Of a stretch of DNA of 64,000 nucleotides, positions 42,478 through 53,260 are shown piece by piece. Both the position numbers and the translations under genes were made by a program. The notes below the pieces were generated by a model, which worked only from the letters and a program-made list of their open reading frames with translations, searched no databases and was not told where the DNA came from. The DNA comes from Catonia carolina (lineage: Eukaryota; Arthropoda; Insecta; Hemiptera; Achilidae): positions 84,269,969 through 84,333,968 of the forward strand of contig JAQMRL010000003.1 in NCBI GenBank assembly GCA_035578175.1. The letters are read 5' to 3'. The first letter of the stretch is position 1. Each line of letters opens with the position of its first letter.

Positions 42478-42640
42478 GCTGGTAACGTGCTCGCCTCTCA
42501 TCACGCGGTCTTGGGTTCGAATCCCACTCGGGCATGGCATTTTTTCATACGTTACAAAAAATTCATTTCATCCTTCACCGTCTGCATTAGCAGCAATTAG
42601 CAAAACAGTCGGACGTTAAACCAAAAAACAAAAGAATTTC
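42478..42640 (+). mobile_element. SINE-G nested in pogo element
   Basis: Starts GCTGGTAACGTGCTCGCCTC (the first about 18 bp of the head are absent), B-box GGGTTCGAATCCC at 42513, tail CAGTCGGACGTTAAACCAAA. Confidence 0.8.
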
Positions 42641-42705
42641 TAGTGATCGCACGGTTAATCCAAACCCCGGTTAAACGATCCACGGAAAATCGGTACTCTA
42701 CTGTA

Positions 42706-43155
42706 CTTCCTTGAATATTAAATCCCCTGACGCTGTAAAAGAAACCAGTTACAAACTGCTTATTTTGTTTTTTTATTAAGTAACCCTTAGGTATATCTAT
42801 TTAAATAATCAACAAAGAGTTTCTATTGTCCCACTAAAGAATGAGAAGAACAGTAGCACACAAAAAAATTAATCAAAGGGGACAAAAACTCTGTCTTAAT
42901 AATGAATAAGTTTTTATTAAAGAAAGAAATAATAAAGTAACAAATGAAAGTCATTGGAAAAAAATAAATAAAATACAAAAGGTTGAATATGTCTCAAATT
43001 AAACATAAGAAAATAATAATAAAAAAAAACATACACAAAAAATACAGAAGCCTAAAGAACGGCTGTGACCAGACGTTTGTTTTATGTTGTTTTATTTTTC
43101 AATTAATCGGTGCTGAATACAACCTTTGTTAAGTTGACCAATTGTATTACGTCCA
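42706..43155. other. No recognised feature
   Basis: AT-rich unique sequence preceding the duplicated block. Confidence 0.4.
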
Positions 43156-43360
43156 AACCCTGTTCTTCTACATTATTATAGCCTAATCCTGATTAATGAT
43201 TCTACCATCTGTTGGTGTGGACCCAGTAATATGTCGCTTTTTAGAGGGATGAACTGTTGTGGAAGCCCCTTATGACATTTAACCTCAACAGACCGAAGAA
43301 ATCAGAGCAGTAAAATGTTGTAAGATAAAATGACGTCCTTATTAATGTGCAAAAAACTTT
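43156..43360 (+). repeat. 205-bp direct duplication, copy 1
   Basis: Runs from AACCCTGTTCTTCTACATTA to GTGCAAAAAACTTT and is repeated base for base 604 bp downstream. The outer junctions of this copy show no transposon-like ends, so it is probably the source. Confidence 0.9.
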
Positions 43361-43514
43361 TTATGAGTTCAAAGATTAAATTACATAACAAAAAAAACCT
43401 TTACATTTGGCACCAGAGTTCTGAGAATTAATGTCACTAATATAGAATATCGAATTTTTATTTCTAGATCCTTGATTTAGTAGTAACTACTATTTCTTCA
43501 ACACATCATTTTAA

Positions 43515-44463
43515 GGGGAGACTTCACTTTGTATCCCACCAAAGTTAAATTTGATATTTTAAGGTACATTTTTCAAAGGATTGATACAAGATAGTGGAAT
43601 AAAACTTTACAAAAGTATAGTTGTCGGGTGTCTTTAGCTACTGACATTTTTTCAATTTAATCTGTCGGACCATAAAATAAAAAACAAAATAATGAATCAC
43701 ATAGATTTTTACAAAGTTATTTTGTACGTTTTTTGCATATTACTAATTTGCATATTACTAACCCTGTTCTTCTACATTATTATAGCCTAATCCTGATTAA
43801 TGATTCTACCATCTGTTGGTGTGGACCCAGTAATATGTCGCTTTTTAGAGGGATGAACTGTTGTGGAAGCCCCTTATGACATTTAACCTCAACAGACCGA
43901 AGAAATCAGAGCAGTAAAATGTTGTAAGATAAAATGACGTCCTTATTAATGTGCAAAAAACTTTGCACATTAGTTGGAGCATTTAAGGAAGTCATATAAA
44001 TGCTGGTAGCTTATATGTGCGTGTACAAGATGAATAACTGGTAAAAATTTCAGCCCGGTAGGTTTGATGGTTTCCGAGAAAAATGTACCTAAAATTTTAA
44101 AAATCTAAATTTACGAGAACAGGCAAAAAACAAAAAACAAAAAACAAAACGTACACACATAAGTAAATTTCCCATCAACAGTTGGGTAGAAAGATGAACC
44201 AACAGGTAAAAATATTAAAAATAGTGATGCAGATATTTAAAAAACTAAAATTCCCTTTGTTTTAAAACGATCAGTATAAAATTATGAAAAATATTCGTTT
44301 TTGGTTACATGATAATTTTTCAGGGAAGACCTGGTAAAAACTAAATTTTTTTATTAAAATAATGTTTTTGACGTAATTTAATGTTTTTTCTTGTAGATCC
44401 TAGAGCTGAACTATTGAAAAACATGAAAAACCGAAAATCGAAATTTTCGGTCAAAGCCATCAT
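43515..44463. mobile_element. TTAA element 5, right end lost
   Basis: TTAA at 43511-43514, then GGGGAGACTTCACTTTGTAT as in TTAA element 6 at 49238. The two agree over their length (for example ACTGGTAAAAATTTCAGCC) until about 44463, where this one stops short of its right terminus (AATCTCCCC). The 205-bp duplicate is embedded at 43760-43964. Confidence 0.7.
43760..43964 (+). repeat. 205-bp direct duplication, copy 2
   Basis: Embedded in TTAA element 5 between TTGCATATTACTAA, itself a repeat of the preceding GCATATTACTAATTT, and TTTGCACATTAG. The host element continues normally on both sides when compared with 49238. Confidence 0.9.
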
Positions 44464-44490
44464 ACTATTTTATTACCTATTATAACTATA

Positions 44491-45419
44491 CGAGGGGGTA
44501 CCCAAAAGAAACCGGAATTATTTTTTAAAACTATTTATTTTTAATTTTTTTACAAAAGAACCTTATCCCCTTCAAAATACTCTCCATTACAACTAATACA
44601 TTTGTCCCACCGGTGCTTCCACTGTTCAAAACATTTTTTGTACTCCTCTTCAGTGATGGCTGCCAGCTCATCCGTCGTTTTTTTCTTGACATCATCAACG
44701 TTGTTAAATCGGAGACCTTTCATGCCCCTTTTCATGCGTGGGAACAAGAAAAAATCACATGGAACCAGATCGAGTGAGTACGGTGCGTGTGGTAGCAAAA
44801 CCATGCCGTTTTTCGCCAAAAACTGGGTAACCGAGATTGCCGTGTGTGCAGGCGCGTTGTCGTGGTGGAAAAACCAGTCCCCTGTCTGCCACAAATTAGG
44901 CCTTTTACGACGAATGCTGTTTCGTAGTCTTCTTAACACTTAAAGATAAAAAGTCAATGGTCTGTCGTCGGTCTGTTCGTACAATTTCTTTCACTTTCAC
45001 AACATTTTCGTCTGTTCGGGAAGTCGACGGTCGTCCAGAACGAGGTTTGTTCTCAATCGACATGTCGCCATTTTTAAAGCGCAAAAACCACTCGTACACT
45101 TGGGTTTTTTCCAATAGCGTCGTCTTTGTAAGCTGTGTTCAACATTACAACTGTTTCCGCGGCGTTTTTACCGAGCAAGAAGCAAAATTTCACAGCCGCA
45201 CGTTGTTCATTAAAACTTGCCATCATGAAAAACGACACGAGCACAAAACAGCACTAGCGAGAACAATCACTGCACGAGAACAGAACAAGCTAGATCAACG
45301 AACAAAATGGCATTGAACTGGCAATGAGTAGCGCTACAAGCAGCCTAGTGGCGGGAATTTGTACTGCACAAGCTCCGCCCACAGCAGAGCTATTCCGGAT
45401 ACTTTTGGGTACCCCCTCG
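44491..45419 (-). mobile_element. mariner (DD34D), internally deleted
   Basis: TA duplications at 44489-44490 and 45420-45421. Inverted ends of about 28 bp: CGAGGGGGTACCCAAAAGAA at the left and CGAGGGGGTACCCAAAAGTA on the opposite strand at the right. 929 bp against about 1.3 kb for a full mariner. Confidence 0.9.
44550..45223 (-). pseudogene. mariner transposase, broken
   Basis: Starts MASFNEQRAAVKFC (45223) with the helix-turn-helix region. A 1-bp shift in an A-run at about 45106-45113 moves the frame before TQVYEWFLRFKNG; KPRSGRPST and the second HTH region follow. About 120 residues, including the first catalytic Asp, are missing at the junction near 44930-44950. The C-terminal half resumes at LRRLRNSIRRKRPNLW and keeps HHDNAPAH and PCDFFLFP, whose Asp residues are 34 residues apart, the mariner DD34D signature. 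It ends at 44550. It cannot make active transposase, though the ends could still be recognised. Confidence 0.85.
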
Positions 45420-45421
45420 TA

Positions 45422-45905
45422 TAACTATTTTCATTACCTTAACAGACAAATCTTCTTGATGTATTTATTAAAATTTGGATAGATGAATCAAAATTAGTTA
45501 TTTGTTATTAACTTCTGATGGCTGACCAAGTATGATAAGAAACAGAACCAAAAAATATTCATATCTTTTGAAAAATATCCACAGTTAATTAATATTCCAC
45601 GATTGATTCCAACATAGATTGACAAGTTTGACAGTGAGTTAAAGAAACTTATTCATTCAGTTAAGCTTCTGTTCTGGAATTCAATATCTTATTAGAAAAC
45701 AGACTAAACTTACAAACCAATTAAAAGCATAAGGCAGGTTTTAGACTCATTTTTTATAATCTTTTTGTTGGGGATTATTAAAGGACACTTTATGAAAACC
45801 ATTTAAAGCTGAATAAATCTAAAGGGATTTACACAAAATCCTTTTTAATGTGATGATTAAAAGAAGAACTTCTGCCTTATCTCTAAAATATCTTTCATAG
45901 GCCAG
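45422..45905. other. No recognised feature
   Basis: Unique AT-rich sequence with no frame or terminal repeat. Confidence 0.4.
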
Positions 45906-45909
45906 TTAA

Positions 45910-46716
45910 GGAGGTACTTCCTTAACAAAATTTTTTTTTTACAAATTAAGTAACTTCTCTTTAAAAAAAGTTTACAAAATGTTAAAAAAACCCTAAAAGC
46001 ACGGTTGAGTGAAAAAGGTGTTCAAGAGAAAGTAAAAATATCTTTACCAGTTTTAGTGATAGACTATGTAATTGATATTTTTTAAATGAAAGAGAAATTT
46101 GTTCATTGCATTATAATGAAGTATTCATTTTTCTTAAATTTTAACTTAAAACAAAATAAATTTTTAAACTAAATTTTTAAAAATTATATGTATAAGTTTT
46201 TAACTTTATTTATTTTTAATAAATTTGGCATAGATTATTGCAGAAAACTAAATACACTAGATCATAGATCTAGGAATCCTATGTATATTAAAAAATAAAG
46301 TAGGAATTTATGTCACTTTGAACTACAATTATTTACTTTCTAACGCTAGCACATTAAAAAAAATTTGCGAAAAACTCAAGTTATATTGTACATTATAACC
46401 CCCACAACCCACTTACCGTTATAAAAACTATTCATAATTACGCGTCATGATAAATTATAGCTAAGCATTAATTAAAAAAAAAAAAATTGTTTAACTCTAC
46501 GAGCTTTCTTTCAGATATTAATTTTCGTAAGTCATCATTGTTTTTACAGCTGTTTAGGAGAAATTTTACTTTTAAAATATGATTAACAAAGTCCCATTTT
46601 CTTGCTTACTACATAACATAAATTATTTTCAATATAAAATAATCATTAATTCACAACATTTTAAACTATCAGAAATAGCAAAAACGTTTTACTGTTTTTG
46701 GTGAGGGAGTACCTCC
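45910..46716. mobile_element. TTAA-type element 7
   Basis: Left flank TTAA (45906-45909); right flank ATAA (46717-46720), one change from TTAA. Ends: GGAGGTACTTCCTTAAC and, on the opposite strand, GGAGGTACTCCCTCACC. 807 bp, non-coding. A stub of the HINE-A terminus (CAAGAGAAAGTAAAAATA) sits at about 46022-46039. Confidence 0.55.
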
Positions 46717-46786
46717 ATAAAGATTATGTTTGAAAGATAACAATCGTTTACATAAAATGTTATTCAATGAACAAATTGCTAGCCTG

Positions 46787-47603
46787 CCTTAACAGATAGG
46801 TGGAGTGTCAAATTGTTTACACTCAATTTGTTCGTTGCAGGGCTAAAATAAATAGTTCTGTTACTTATTACATGGTCAGCCAATTAAATGACTGAATAAT
46901 TTAAGAACAGTAGAGGTAAAGGTGTGAAAGACACTAGTCAGAGTTATCTCCTCGTAATGAATTTCATTATACAGCCAGACCCTATGGTGAATGAAGTGAA
47001 GGTGTCATTTGCAGAGTGGGAAATATGTGCTTTTCAGAAGGCCCGGCATGCTGATAAGCATACTTTTCCACTCAGTGAGGAAGGCAATTCTAAACCACCT
47101 TACTCCTCGTTTTACTTAGTAAAACCTCCACAGCAGTGATCTTCAACCCGCGGCCCGCCGCGTAAATTTTAGCGGCCCGCAGAACGATTTCAGTTTTTGA
47201 ACAAAGAGCTTAGAACATTGCATCATTGTGTTGATTTTTAAACTAGTGAAAGAGAAAGAAGTGTCAAGTTTCCAATTGAACTGAAAAATCACCATTTTGA
47301 TGCTTTTAGTTTGGTTTTGAGTTTTGTAAGATGTTTAAGTATAAGTATATGTTTCAATATTGATATTTACTGTCATTTTCAACCAATATAAGCTTTAAAA
47401 AAAATCATGTTATTTCTTTTAACCTGACACAATATGTTCATATATGTTTATACTATATATATTCATATACAAATAGGCTATACATACATAGATAGATCAA
47501 TGCGGCCCCCAAGCCCACCCATAATAAAAATTTGGCCCTTTATTAAGATAAGGTTAAAGAACACTGCTCTACAGGTTCAAACCTTTCGGCTGATAACCTA
47601 AAC
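46787..47603 (-). mobile_element. Rep-B with hAT-like MITE inside; 17-bp TSD
   Basis: Flanked by AACAAATTGCTAGCCTG at 46770-46786 and 47604-47620, perfect over 17 bp. This defines the family ends exactly: CCTTAACAGATAGG at one side and GATAACCTAAAC at the other. The MITE occupies 47134-47566. Confidence 0.9.
47134..47566. mobile_element. hAT-like MITE
   Basis: 433 bp with ends CAGTGATCTTCAACC and, on the opposite strand, CAGTGTTCTTTAACC, and an 8-bp TSD CTCCACAG / CTCTACAG (47126-47133, 47567-47574). CAGTG ends, an 8-bp TSD and subterminal GCGGCCC words (47150, 47501) are typical of hAT elements. No transposase. Confidence 0.85.
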
Positions 47604-47659
47604 AACAAATTGCTAGCCTGTAAAAAGAGTTTAAAATTAATTTACGTAGAATAAAAACA

Positions 47660-48343
47660 CATGTTGGGAGGGCTGAGGAGAAGGAGATGGAGATTCAGTG
47701 TGGTGAAAGGAGAATGGACCAAGTTAGACAGTATGAATATCTTGGAGTGATAATAGACAGGAATGGGCGAATTGACCAGGAAGTCCTTAATCGGGTAAAA
47801 AAGGGAAATCAAGTGTACTATGCCATAAGTAATACAATTGTGGGCAAGAGGGAGGTGAGCAGAGCTGCAAAGCTGCAAATATATAAAGCAGTGTTCTTGC
47901 CCACACTGATGTATGGAGCAGAAAGCTGGGTTGCTTTGGACAAGCATAGGAGTAGAGCCACTGCGGCAGAAATGCGGTACCTCAGAAGAATAGTGGGCAG
48001 GAATAAGAGAGACCGAATCAGGAATGAAACAATAAGAGGGGACCTGGGGGTACGACCTGTGAATGCACTGATAGAAGAAAAACAATTGAAGTGGCTGGGA
48101 CATGCTAGTAGAGCGGATGAATCGAAGAAAATAAAACAATTCCTGGAAGCAAAACCAGAAGGACGCCGACCGAGGGGCAGACCACGACAGAGCTATCAAG
48201 AGTACATGGAGCGGTTGGGGGAGGCTCGAGGAAAAGACTGGCAGCAGATGAGGAATATGATGATGGACCGAGGTGTCTGGAGAGGATGGATCGAGGCAAT
48301 GGCACACCCTACGCTGAGAGGCAGAAGGGGCAGATAAAGAAGA
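47660..48343 (+). mobile_element. 5'-truncated LINE with 12-bp TSD
   Basis: Flanked by AGAATAAAAACA (47648-47659 and 48344-48355). It ends in GATAAAGAAGA, a GAA-rich tail rather than poly(A). Single insertion event by target-primed reverse transcription. Confidence 0.85.
47687..48337 (+). pseudogene. LINE RT C-terminal fragment, open frame
   Basis: 216 codons uninterrupted. VRQYEYLGVIIDRNGRIDQE is the RT motif after the catalytic core, ISNTIVGKREVSRAAKLQIY and FLPTLMYGAESWV form the thumb, then RNKRDRIRNETIRGDLGVRP and KQLKWLGHASRAD, and a basic end (RRPRGRPRQS). The catalytic core, fingers and endonuclease are absent. Such C-termini are common in insect endonuclease-RT (RTE/BovB-like or related) elements; the clade is not settled by motifs. 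The intact frame suggests recent insertion. The Met at 47687 has no significance. Confidence 0.8.
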
Positions 48344-48355
48344 AGAATAAAAACA

Positions 48356-49233
48356 TCCTAATTCACATAAAACTTTATTGCATTAGTTTTTTACAAAACA
48401 ATAAAATATCAGTGTAATAAACATGGTAATGTCTGTTTTAATTTCATTTTCTTCCAAACCCAACCCCTCGCAATAGGTATCCACCTTGGCCAATAAAAAA
48501 TTATGATAATGCTATCAATGAAACAAGTCAAAATTTTATAATAATTTTAAATAAATATAATATGATTCATACTAATAAACGACAAAATTATTCAAATTTT
48601 TATGTAGGCGCAATGGTAAAGATAAAGGAAGAAACAATAAGTGCTATATTATCGTTACACCTGCAAAATCTACCTGAATTTATTCTACCTTTAAAAACAA
48701 GAACTAATAAGGCGTTTTGTAACATAATAGTTATATTTACTACAAGTTTTACAATCAAATATAAAAGTATAATAAAAATTTAAAGAATGGCAGGATATAA
48801 ACTGGACTTTTTATTGAAAAACAAAGATTGAAAACGAAAAAATAATGAGTGTTATAGGTTGTAAACTCCTACACAGAGATAAAAACAATATAGTATATAG
48901 TATATGCTAGAACATGCAGTGTGTTATTTTGCTTTATGTTTTTGTACAACGTGTGCGGTTATATTGTTATAGCGTGTGTCTTTTAATTTCTTGAAAAACA
49001 AATACTAAATTATTAAGAGTGACACTAATGAAATGCAAATTAAAAGTTTTTATGTACAACTATAGTATGGTATTAAAGCAACGTTCCTTATAAATTTGAT
49101 CTTTTCAATCAAACTAACGAACAAACGGTAAGCAAATAAATTAACATAAACTTGTTGCTGATATGGTCTTTTAATTCATTAATTATACAAGTCGATCGAA
49201 AAGATATCCCTTGATTTTCATATCACACTATCA
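48356..49233. other. No recognised feature
   Basis: AT-rich. A 73-codon frame at 48562-48783 reads somewhat protein-like (YVGAMVKIKEETISAILSLH) but lacks splice context and a known relative. Confidence 0.35.
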
Positions 49234-49237
49234 TTAA

Positions 49238-49987
49238 GGGGAGACTGTACTTTGTATCCCGCTAATGTTAAATTTGCTATTTTTAGGTAAATTTTTCATA
49301 GGATAAGTAAAAGATAAGGAAAAGAAACTTTACACACCAGAGTTGTCGGGTTTCTTCTCGAGCTACTGACATTTTTTTAATTTAATCTTTGGACCATACC
49401 ATTTTTTTTTTAAATAACGAATAACATAAAAATTTTACAAATTGTTTCCTACGTGTTATGTTATGAGTATTACTAATTTTTGGAGCACCTGAGGAAGTCA
49501 TAAAAATGTCGGTATATGTGGTTATACAAGATAATTAACTGGTAAAAATTTCAGCCTGATAGGTTTATTGGTTTCTGAGAAAAATGTACCTTAGTGCTGA
49601 AAATCTAAATTTACAGGAAAAGGTAAGGAACAAGAAAGCACAAATCAAAAACAATATACTCGTATACACAAACAAGTAAATTTCCCTTCAACAGTTGTTT
49701 AGAAAGCTGAACCAACAGCTTTGAGTATTAAAAACAGTAATGCAGATAGTTTAAAAACTAAAATTCGCTTTGCACTAAAACGAGCAGTATAAAATTATGA
49801 AAAAATATTTTTTCTTCCTAACGTGATAACTTTTCTGTGTAAACCTGATAAAAACTTAATTTTTTCATAAAAAAAAATTTTTTTGACGTAATTTAATGTT
49901 TTTCTGGTAGATCTAGGTCTAAACTATTGAAAAACATAAAAAACCAAAATTCGAAATTTATAGTTGAAACCATCGTGCAATCTCCCC
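49238..49987. mobile_element. TTAA element 6, complete
   Basis: Left TTAA at 49234-49237; right TTCA at 49988-49991, one change from TTAA. Ends: GGGGAGACTGTACTTTG and, on the opposite strand, GGGGAGATTGCACGATG. 750 bp, non-coding; the reference copy for TTAA element 5. Confidence 0.7.
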
Positions 49988-50019
49988 TTCAACATAGGGG
50001 AATATTTATGAGGCAATGA

Positions 50020-50332
50020 TGAGAGCTATGGAGTACGCAGAAGACGAATTGAAGAATGAGGTGATAATCATTTGCACCATCATTATAGAAAGCACCAATA
50101 CTTGGTAATTCTCATGAGGAATGAATCAAGATATTTGTTACTTCAAGCCATTCTGCAGGGGAAAATATACAGGAAAAGAGAACCTGATAAAAGAAGGGTA
50201 CTGTCGCTTCCAAATCTGCAAAAACTTTGTACGGATAAAACTCAGAAGTGCTATTCCGCAGTGTAACAAAGTGAAAATTGATGTGATAATCACCAAAATT
50301 CTAAACGAATAGGCACCTTTAAAGAATAAGTA
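50020..50332 (+). pseudogene. LINE 3' end fragment, decayed
   Basis: Reads RKHQYLVILMRNESRYLLLQ, AILQGKIYRKREPDKRR, LPNLQKLCTDKT and, in another frame, NKVKIDVIITKILNE, in the same order as KLEYLGHIMRNQGRYELLQS, ILQGKIEGRRAPGRRR, NLRAWFGKTT and NKVIIARMIANVRNG of the 57130 LINE. Frameshifted but clear. Confidence 0.6.
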
Positions 50333-50396
50333 TGATAATCAGTAATATCATTTATTGTACAATTCAATCCGGTTTCTAGAAACTGTATTTGTTGTT

Positions 50397-50735
50397 GAGG
50401 TTATTAGCCGAAAGGCTGGTTTGAACCTGAACCTCTGAAGGTTTTACTGAGTAAAACCAGGAGCGAGGTGGTTTACCATACTTCACTGAGTGGAAAAGTA
50501 TGTTTATCAGCATACCAGACCCTCTCAAAATCACATATTTTCCACCCTGGAAATGACACCTTCACTTCATTCACCACAGGGTCTGCGTGTATAATGAAAT
50601 TCGTTACTCTCAGAGGAGATAACTCTGACTAGTATCTTTTACACCTCTACCACTTCTGTTATTAAACGGTCAGTCATTTAATTGACCATATGATAAGAAA
50701 CAGAACTATTTGTATAGCCCTGAAACTAAATCGTC
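50397..50735 (+). mobile_element. Rep-B, end lost
   Basis: Starts TGAGGTTATTAGCCGAAAGG; a short duplication (AACCTGAACCTCTG) lies near the palindromes. It stops after CCTGAAACTAA, so the last about 45 bp are missing. Confidence 0.75.
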
Positions 50736-51323
50736 TTTAAGGAAAATATTTCGAAAGTAAACCCTACTAGGGCTTGTCGAACAGAGAAAACAAATCCTAC
50801 AACAAAACAATCGGGCCGAGATAACAATTTTGTGGTCCGTTGATATTATTCATAAACCGCCTTGATATAGCCTAATAGCTGCCGTCAAGGTATTACGAAC
50901 ACGCAGTTCAGACCTAACTGAGTTACAGTTTACACATTTTTAATTATCGTGGCTAGATAATTTTAGTTAAAAATTTCGTTCAATATTTACAAAAGAAAGC
51001 GAATAATGCAAATTAGGAGATGAAATACTGCATTACAATAGAAGTAGCTTGCTTTGACGTTTAGAATTCTTTGATTGTTCTGATCCAAATTTTTATTCAC
51101 TGTGCTCGATATTCACCAAATAAATGAAGAATAAAACTATAGGATTTTCTCCCGAGAAAATTTGAAACTGAACATATTAAACACACACGACTAATTGTGT
51201 GTTTACTACTCTACTAAAGATACATAAACAAATTTGCATGACACTATTATAATAAGTAAAACCGACCTTTATTTATATTAAATTGAGACAAAATAAACAC
51301 CGAAAGCAAATAAATAAAGTTCA
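50736..51323. other. Unique sequence before candidate first exon
   Basis: No repeat recognised. If 51324 is a true start codon, the promoter and 5' UTR would lie here; I see no convincing TATA box or initiator. Confidence 0.35.
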
Positions 51324-51396
51324 ATGAGAGAGAACCGAAGATGGAATAAGCTGGCAATCGTAGCCGCATTGTTTTCGTGTATTGCGACATGTCACG
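51324..51396 (+). CDS. Candidate first exon encoding a signal peptide
   Basis: An ATG at 51324 opens MRENRRWNKLAIVAALFSCI followed by ATCH. This has a basic n-region (RENRRWNK), a hydrophobic core (LAIVAALFSCIA) and a short polar end, the layout of a secretory signal peptide. After 24 codons and one base (51396) comes GTAAAAAC, a usable splice donor, so the exon would end in phase 1, the commonest phase for signal-peptide exons of secreted proteins. No repeat family in the window matches. No downstream exon is recognised, so introns would have to be long, or the signal is chance. The frame stays open only briefly beyond the donor. Confidence 0.35.
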
Positions 51397-51495
51397 GTAA
51401 AAACAATGTATTAATCAAACAGAATTAAGGAATTGTTAAGAAGCGTTATTTCGATTGGTTGTTTTTACAAATTCTGTAAGGTATATGTTTGTAGA

Positions 51496-51990
51496 GACTT
51501 AAATTTATTTACTCTGTCCTGCTATATGGTGTGAAAAAGGATTTCAAAGTACGTAGTCCAGAAATTGTTTAGAAACTATCGAGATGTCAGTATTCAAAAA
51601 ATGTTCCGTCGAAAACAATTTCGTGGCACGGTCATGTTACCAACTTGATGTTTAGAGACATATGAATGTCAACCTTGAGTTAATGAGCATAATCAAAAGA
51701 AGAGTCTTCCTTCTTTTGATTATGGTAGGCAGTCCTACTTTGGTCATTTACTTAAGTTTATAAGTATTTAAGTCATTTATATACACCATACTTACGTATG
51801 AAGACTTGAAGACAAAATACGGAAAAATTGGAAAAGTAGATAGCTTCAAGTACTTCGGGGAGATAATACAACCGAAAACCAGAAAAAAGTAAGCAATTAA
51901 CAACAGACGAGGAAAGATTATGGCCGATGGAATTCACTTTTTGTAAGCTATACGAAGAAAGCTCTCTCAAGACAAGCCAAAAATAGACAT
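51496..51990 (+). pseudogene. LINE RT fragments, heavily decayed
   Basis: YSVLLYGVKKD-like words at about 51513-51545 (ACTCTGTCCTGCTATATGGT), and at about 51825-51895 KIGKVDSFKYFGEIIQPK, which resembles the KVRQYEYLGVIID block. The order (thumb before YLG block) suggests two separate insertions. Many stops. Confidence 0.45.
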
Positions 51991-52015
51991 TATATTACTG
52001 TGATAAAACCTGTTT

Positions 52016-52795
52016 TTTTTTTTTTTTTTTTTTTTTTTTGGCACATAACCGGGAGCTGGAGTATTAAATTATTTGCACTCGATCTGCTAGTTCCAGGACG
52101 ACAAAAAATAGATCTGTTTCTTACCACATTACTATATGACTGAAGCAATTAAGAACAGAAGTAGAGGTGTAAAAGACACTGCTCAGAGTTATCTTCTTTA
52201 AGAGTAATGAATTTCATTGTACTATTTTTCAAGGTTGATGAGCTCTGAACGTATGCATTGCCCCCTACCAACTCTATAACTAGCCAATGACTTGCCTGCA
52301 ACGTTACCAATATTCCGTTGCCTCTTGTAGCTCTGCTAAATGTTTCGTCAGCCATTTTTTTGTTCTTTCAATAACGATTATAACCTATAAAAATACAACC
52401 AGCTGATTTTATTATAATGTATTGCATGTTAACGCGATCTATCATCGATTTGTTCAGTACGAGATGCAAGACACGACTGAACTATTGCGGCTCTTGTACG
52501 CATGCGCGCATAATGTTTGTCAGGTACAATCTGACAACGCTGGCAAACGTTCTGATTGGTCTAAAAGCGTCGAACAGCAGAGCTCATCAACCGTGAAAAG
52601 CATATTATACATCCAGACCCTGCGGTGAATTAAGTGAAGTTCCTATTTTCAGGGTGGAAAGTAGATGCTTTTCAAAAGGCCTGCCATGCTGATAAGCATA
52701 CATTTCCACTTAGTAAGGAAGGCAATGGTAAGCCAACTCATACTTAGTAAAGCCTCTAGAGGTTTAAACCAGCCCTTCGGCTGATGACCTAAACA
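52016..52795 (-). mobile_element. Rep-B with terminal T-run and MITE-C inside
   Basis: Flanked by AAAACCTGTTT at 52005-52015 and 52798-52808. Directly after the left duplicate comes a run of about 24 T (to 52039), then GGCACATAACCGGGAGCTGG. Read in the other direction the element therefore ends in poly(A), the only copy with such a tail. MITE-C sits at 52223-52604. Confidence 0.75.
52223..52604. mobile_element. MITE-C copy 2, with TSD
   Basis: Ends TATTTTTCAAGGTTGATGAG and, on the opposite strand, TATGCTTTTCACGGTTGATG. Flanked by TTGTAC (52217-52222) and TTATAC (52605-52610), a 6-bp duplication with one change; the undisturbed Rep-B target is CATTATACAGCC. Closely related to the copy at 3905, including the internal GCATGCGCG word. 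Confidence 0.8.
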
Positions 52796-52814
52796 AGAAA
52801 ACCTGTTTGTATGT

Positions 52815-53260
52815 ACGCGAGTGAGTGTCTTAGAATGACCGAAAAGGCTGAGCTAAGAGAAACGGAAAAATTTGAGAGAATAACTCCCGTAAGATAATGG
52901 GTACGAAGGTAGTACGCGGACGATAAAGGTTACGAGAACGAGAAGAACTGTAAGCCTGCAAGGGAAATGAATGATTAATGGAAACAATTAGAAAAATAAT
53001 ACCGTACTAAAATTTTACGGAAACCTGTACAGAATGGATGAAAAAACAAATTTTTAAGACACTAATCAACAGACTTAAGGTGTCAGATAAATGGTTTAAA
53101 GAAGTCAGAAAAGTTATTGAGAAAACTTAATTAACTGAACCAAATTCAGAAAACTAATTACGAACTTTAAGGGCTTCCATGAAGAGAAAAAACAGAACAG
53201 AAGGTGAGCAGAAGAAAAGAGAGAAACGTATAGTGAATGCTGAGAATGTGGGCTACAAAA
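52815..53260 (+). pseudogene. LINE RT fragment (RTE-like), decayed
   Basis: Reads SECLRMTEKAELRETEKFERI at about 52823-52886 (thumb, equivalent to YGSExLxLxxK), then RMDEKTNF at about 53032 and NRTEGEQKKREKRIVNAENV near 53190, with many frameshifts. A third LINE lineage by its wording. Confidence 0.5.

Larger units (their letters stand above)
42040..42703 (-). mobile_element. pogo/Tigger-like element remnant
   Basis: TA duplications at 42038-42039 and 42704-42705. Ends: CAGTATAATACCGATTATCC at the left and, on the opposite strand, CAGTAGAGTACCGATTTTCC at the right, with CCGTGG just inside both. This fits pogo-type elements (TA target, CAGTA ends). 664 bp including a nested SINE-G, so heavily deleted. 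Confidence 0.75.

Noticed and set aside
44602..45316. Plus-strand frames of 113 and 119 codons
   Set aside because: Antisense of the mariner transposase, which has recognisable catalytic motifs on the minus strand.
46770..46802. Rep-B as a DNA transposon
   Set aside because: No terminal inverted repeats match between its ends, and the TSDs are 11-17 bp and variable.
47642..48307. 221-codon frame on the minus strand
   Set aside because: Antisense shadow of the LINE reverse transcriptase fragment on the plus strand.
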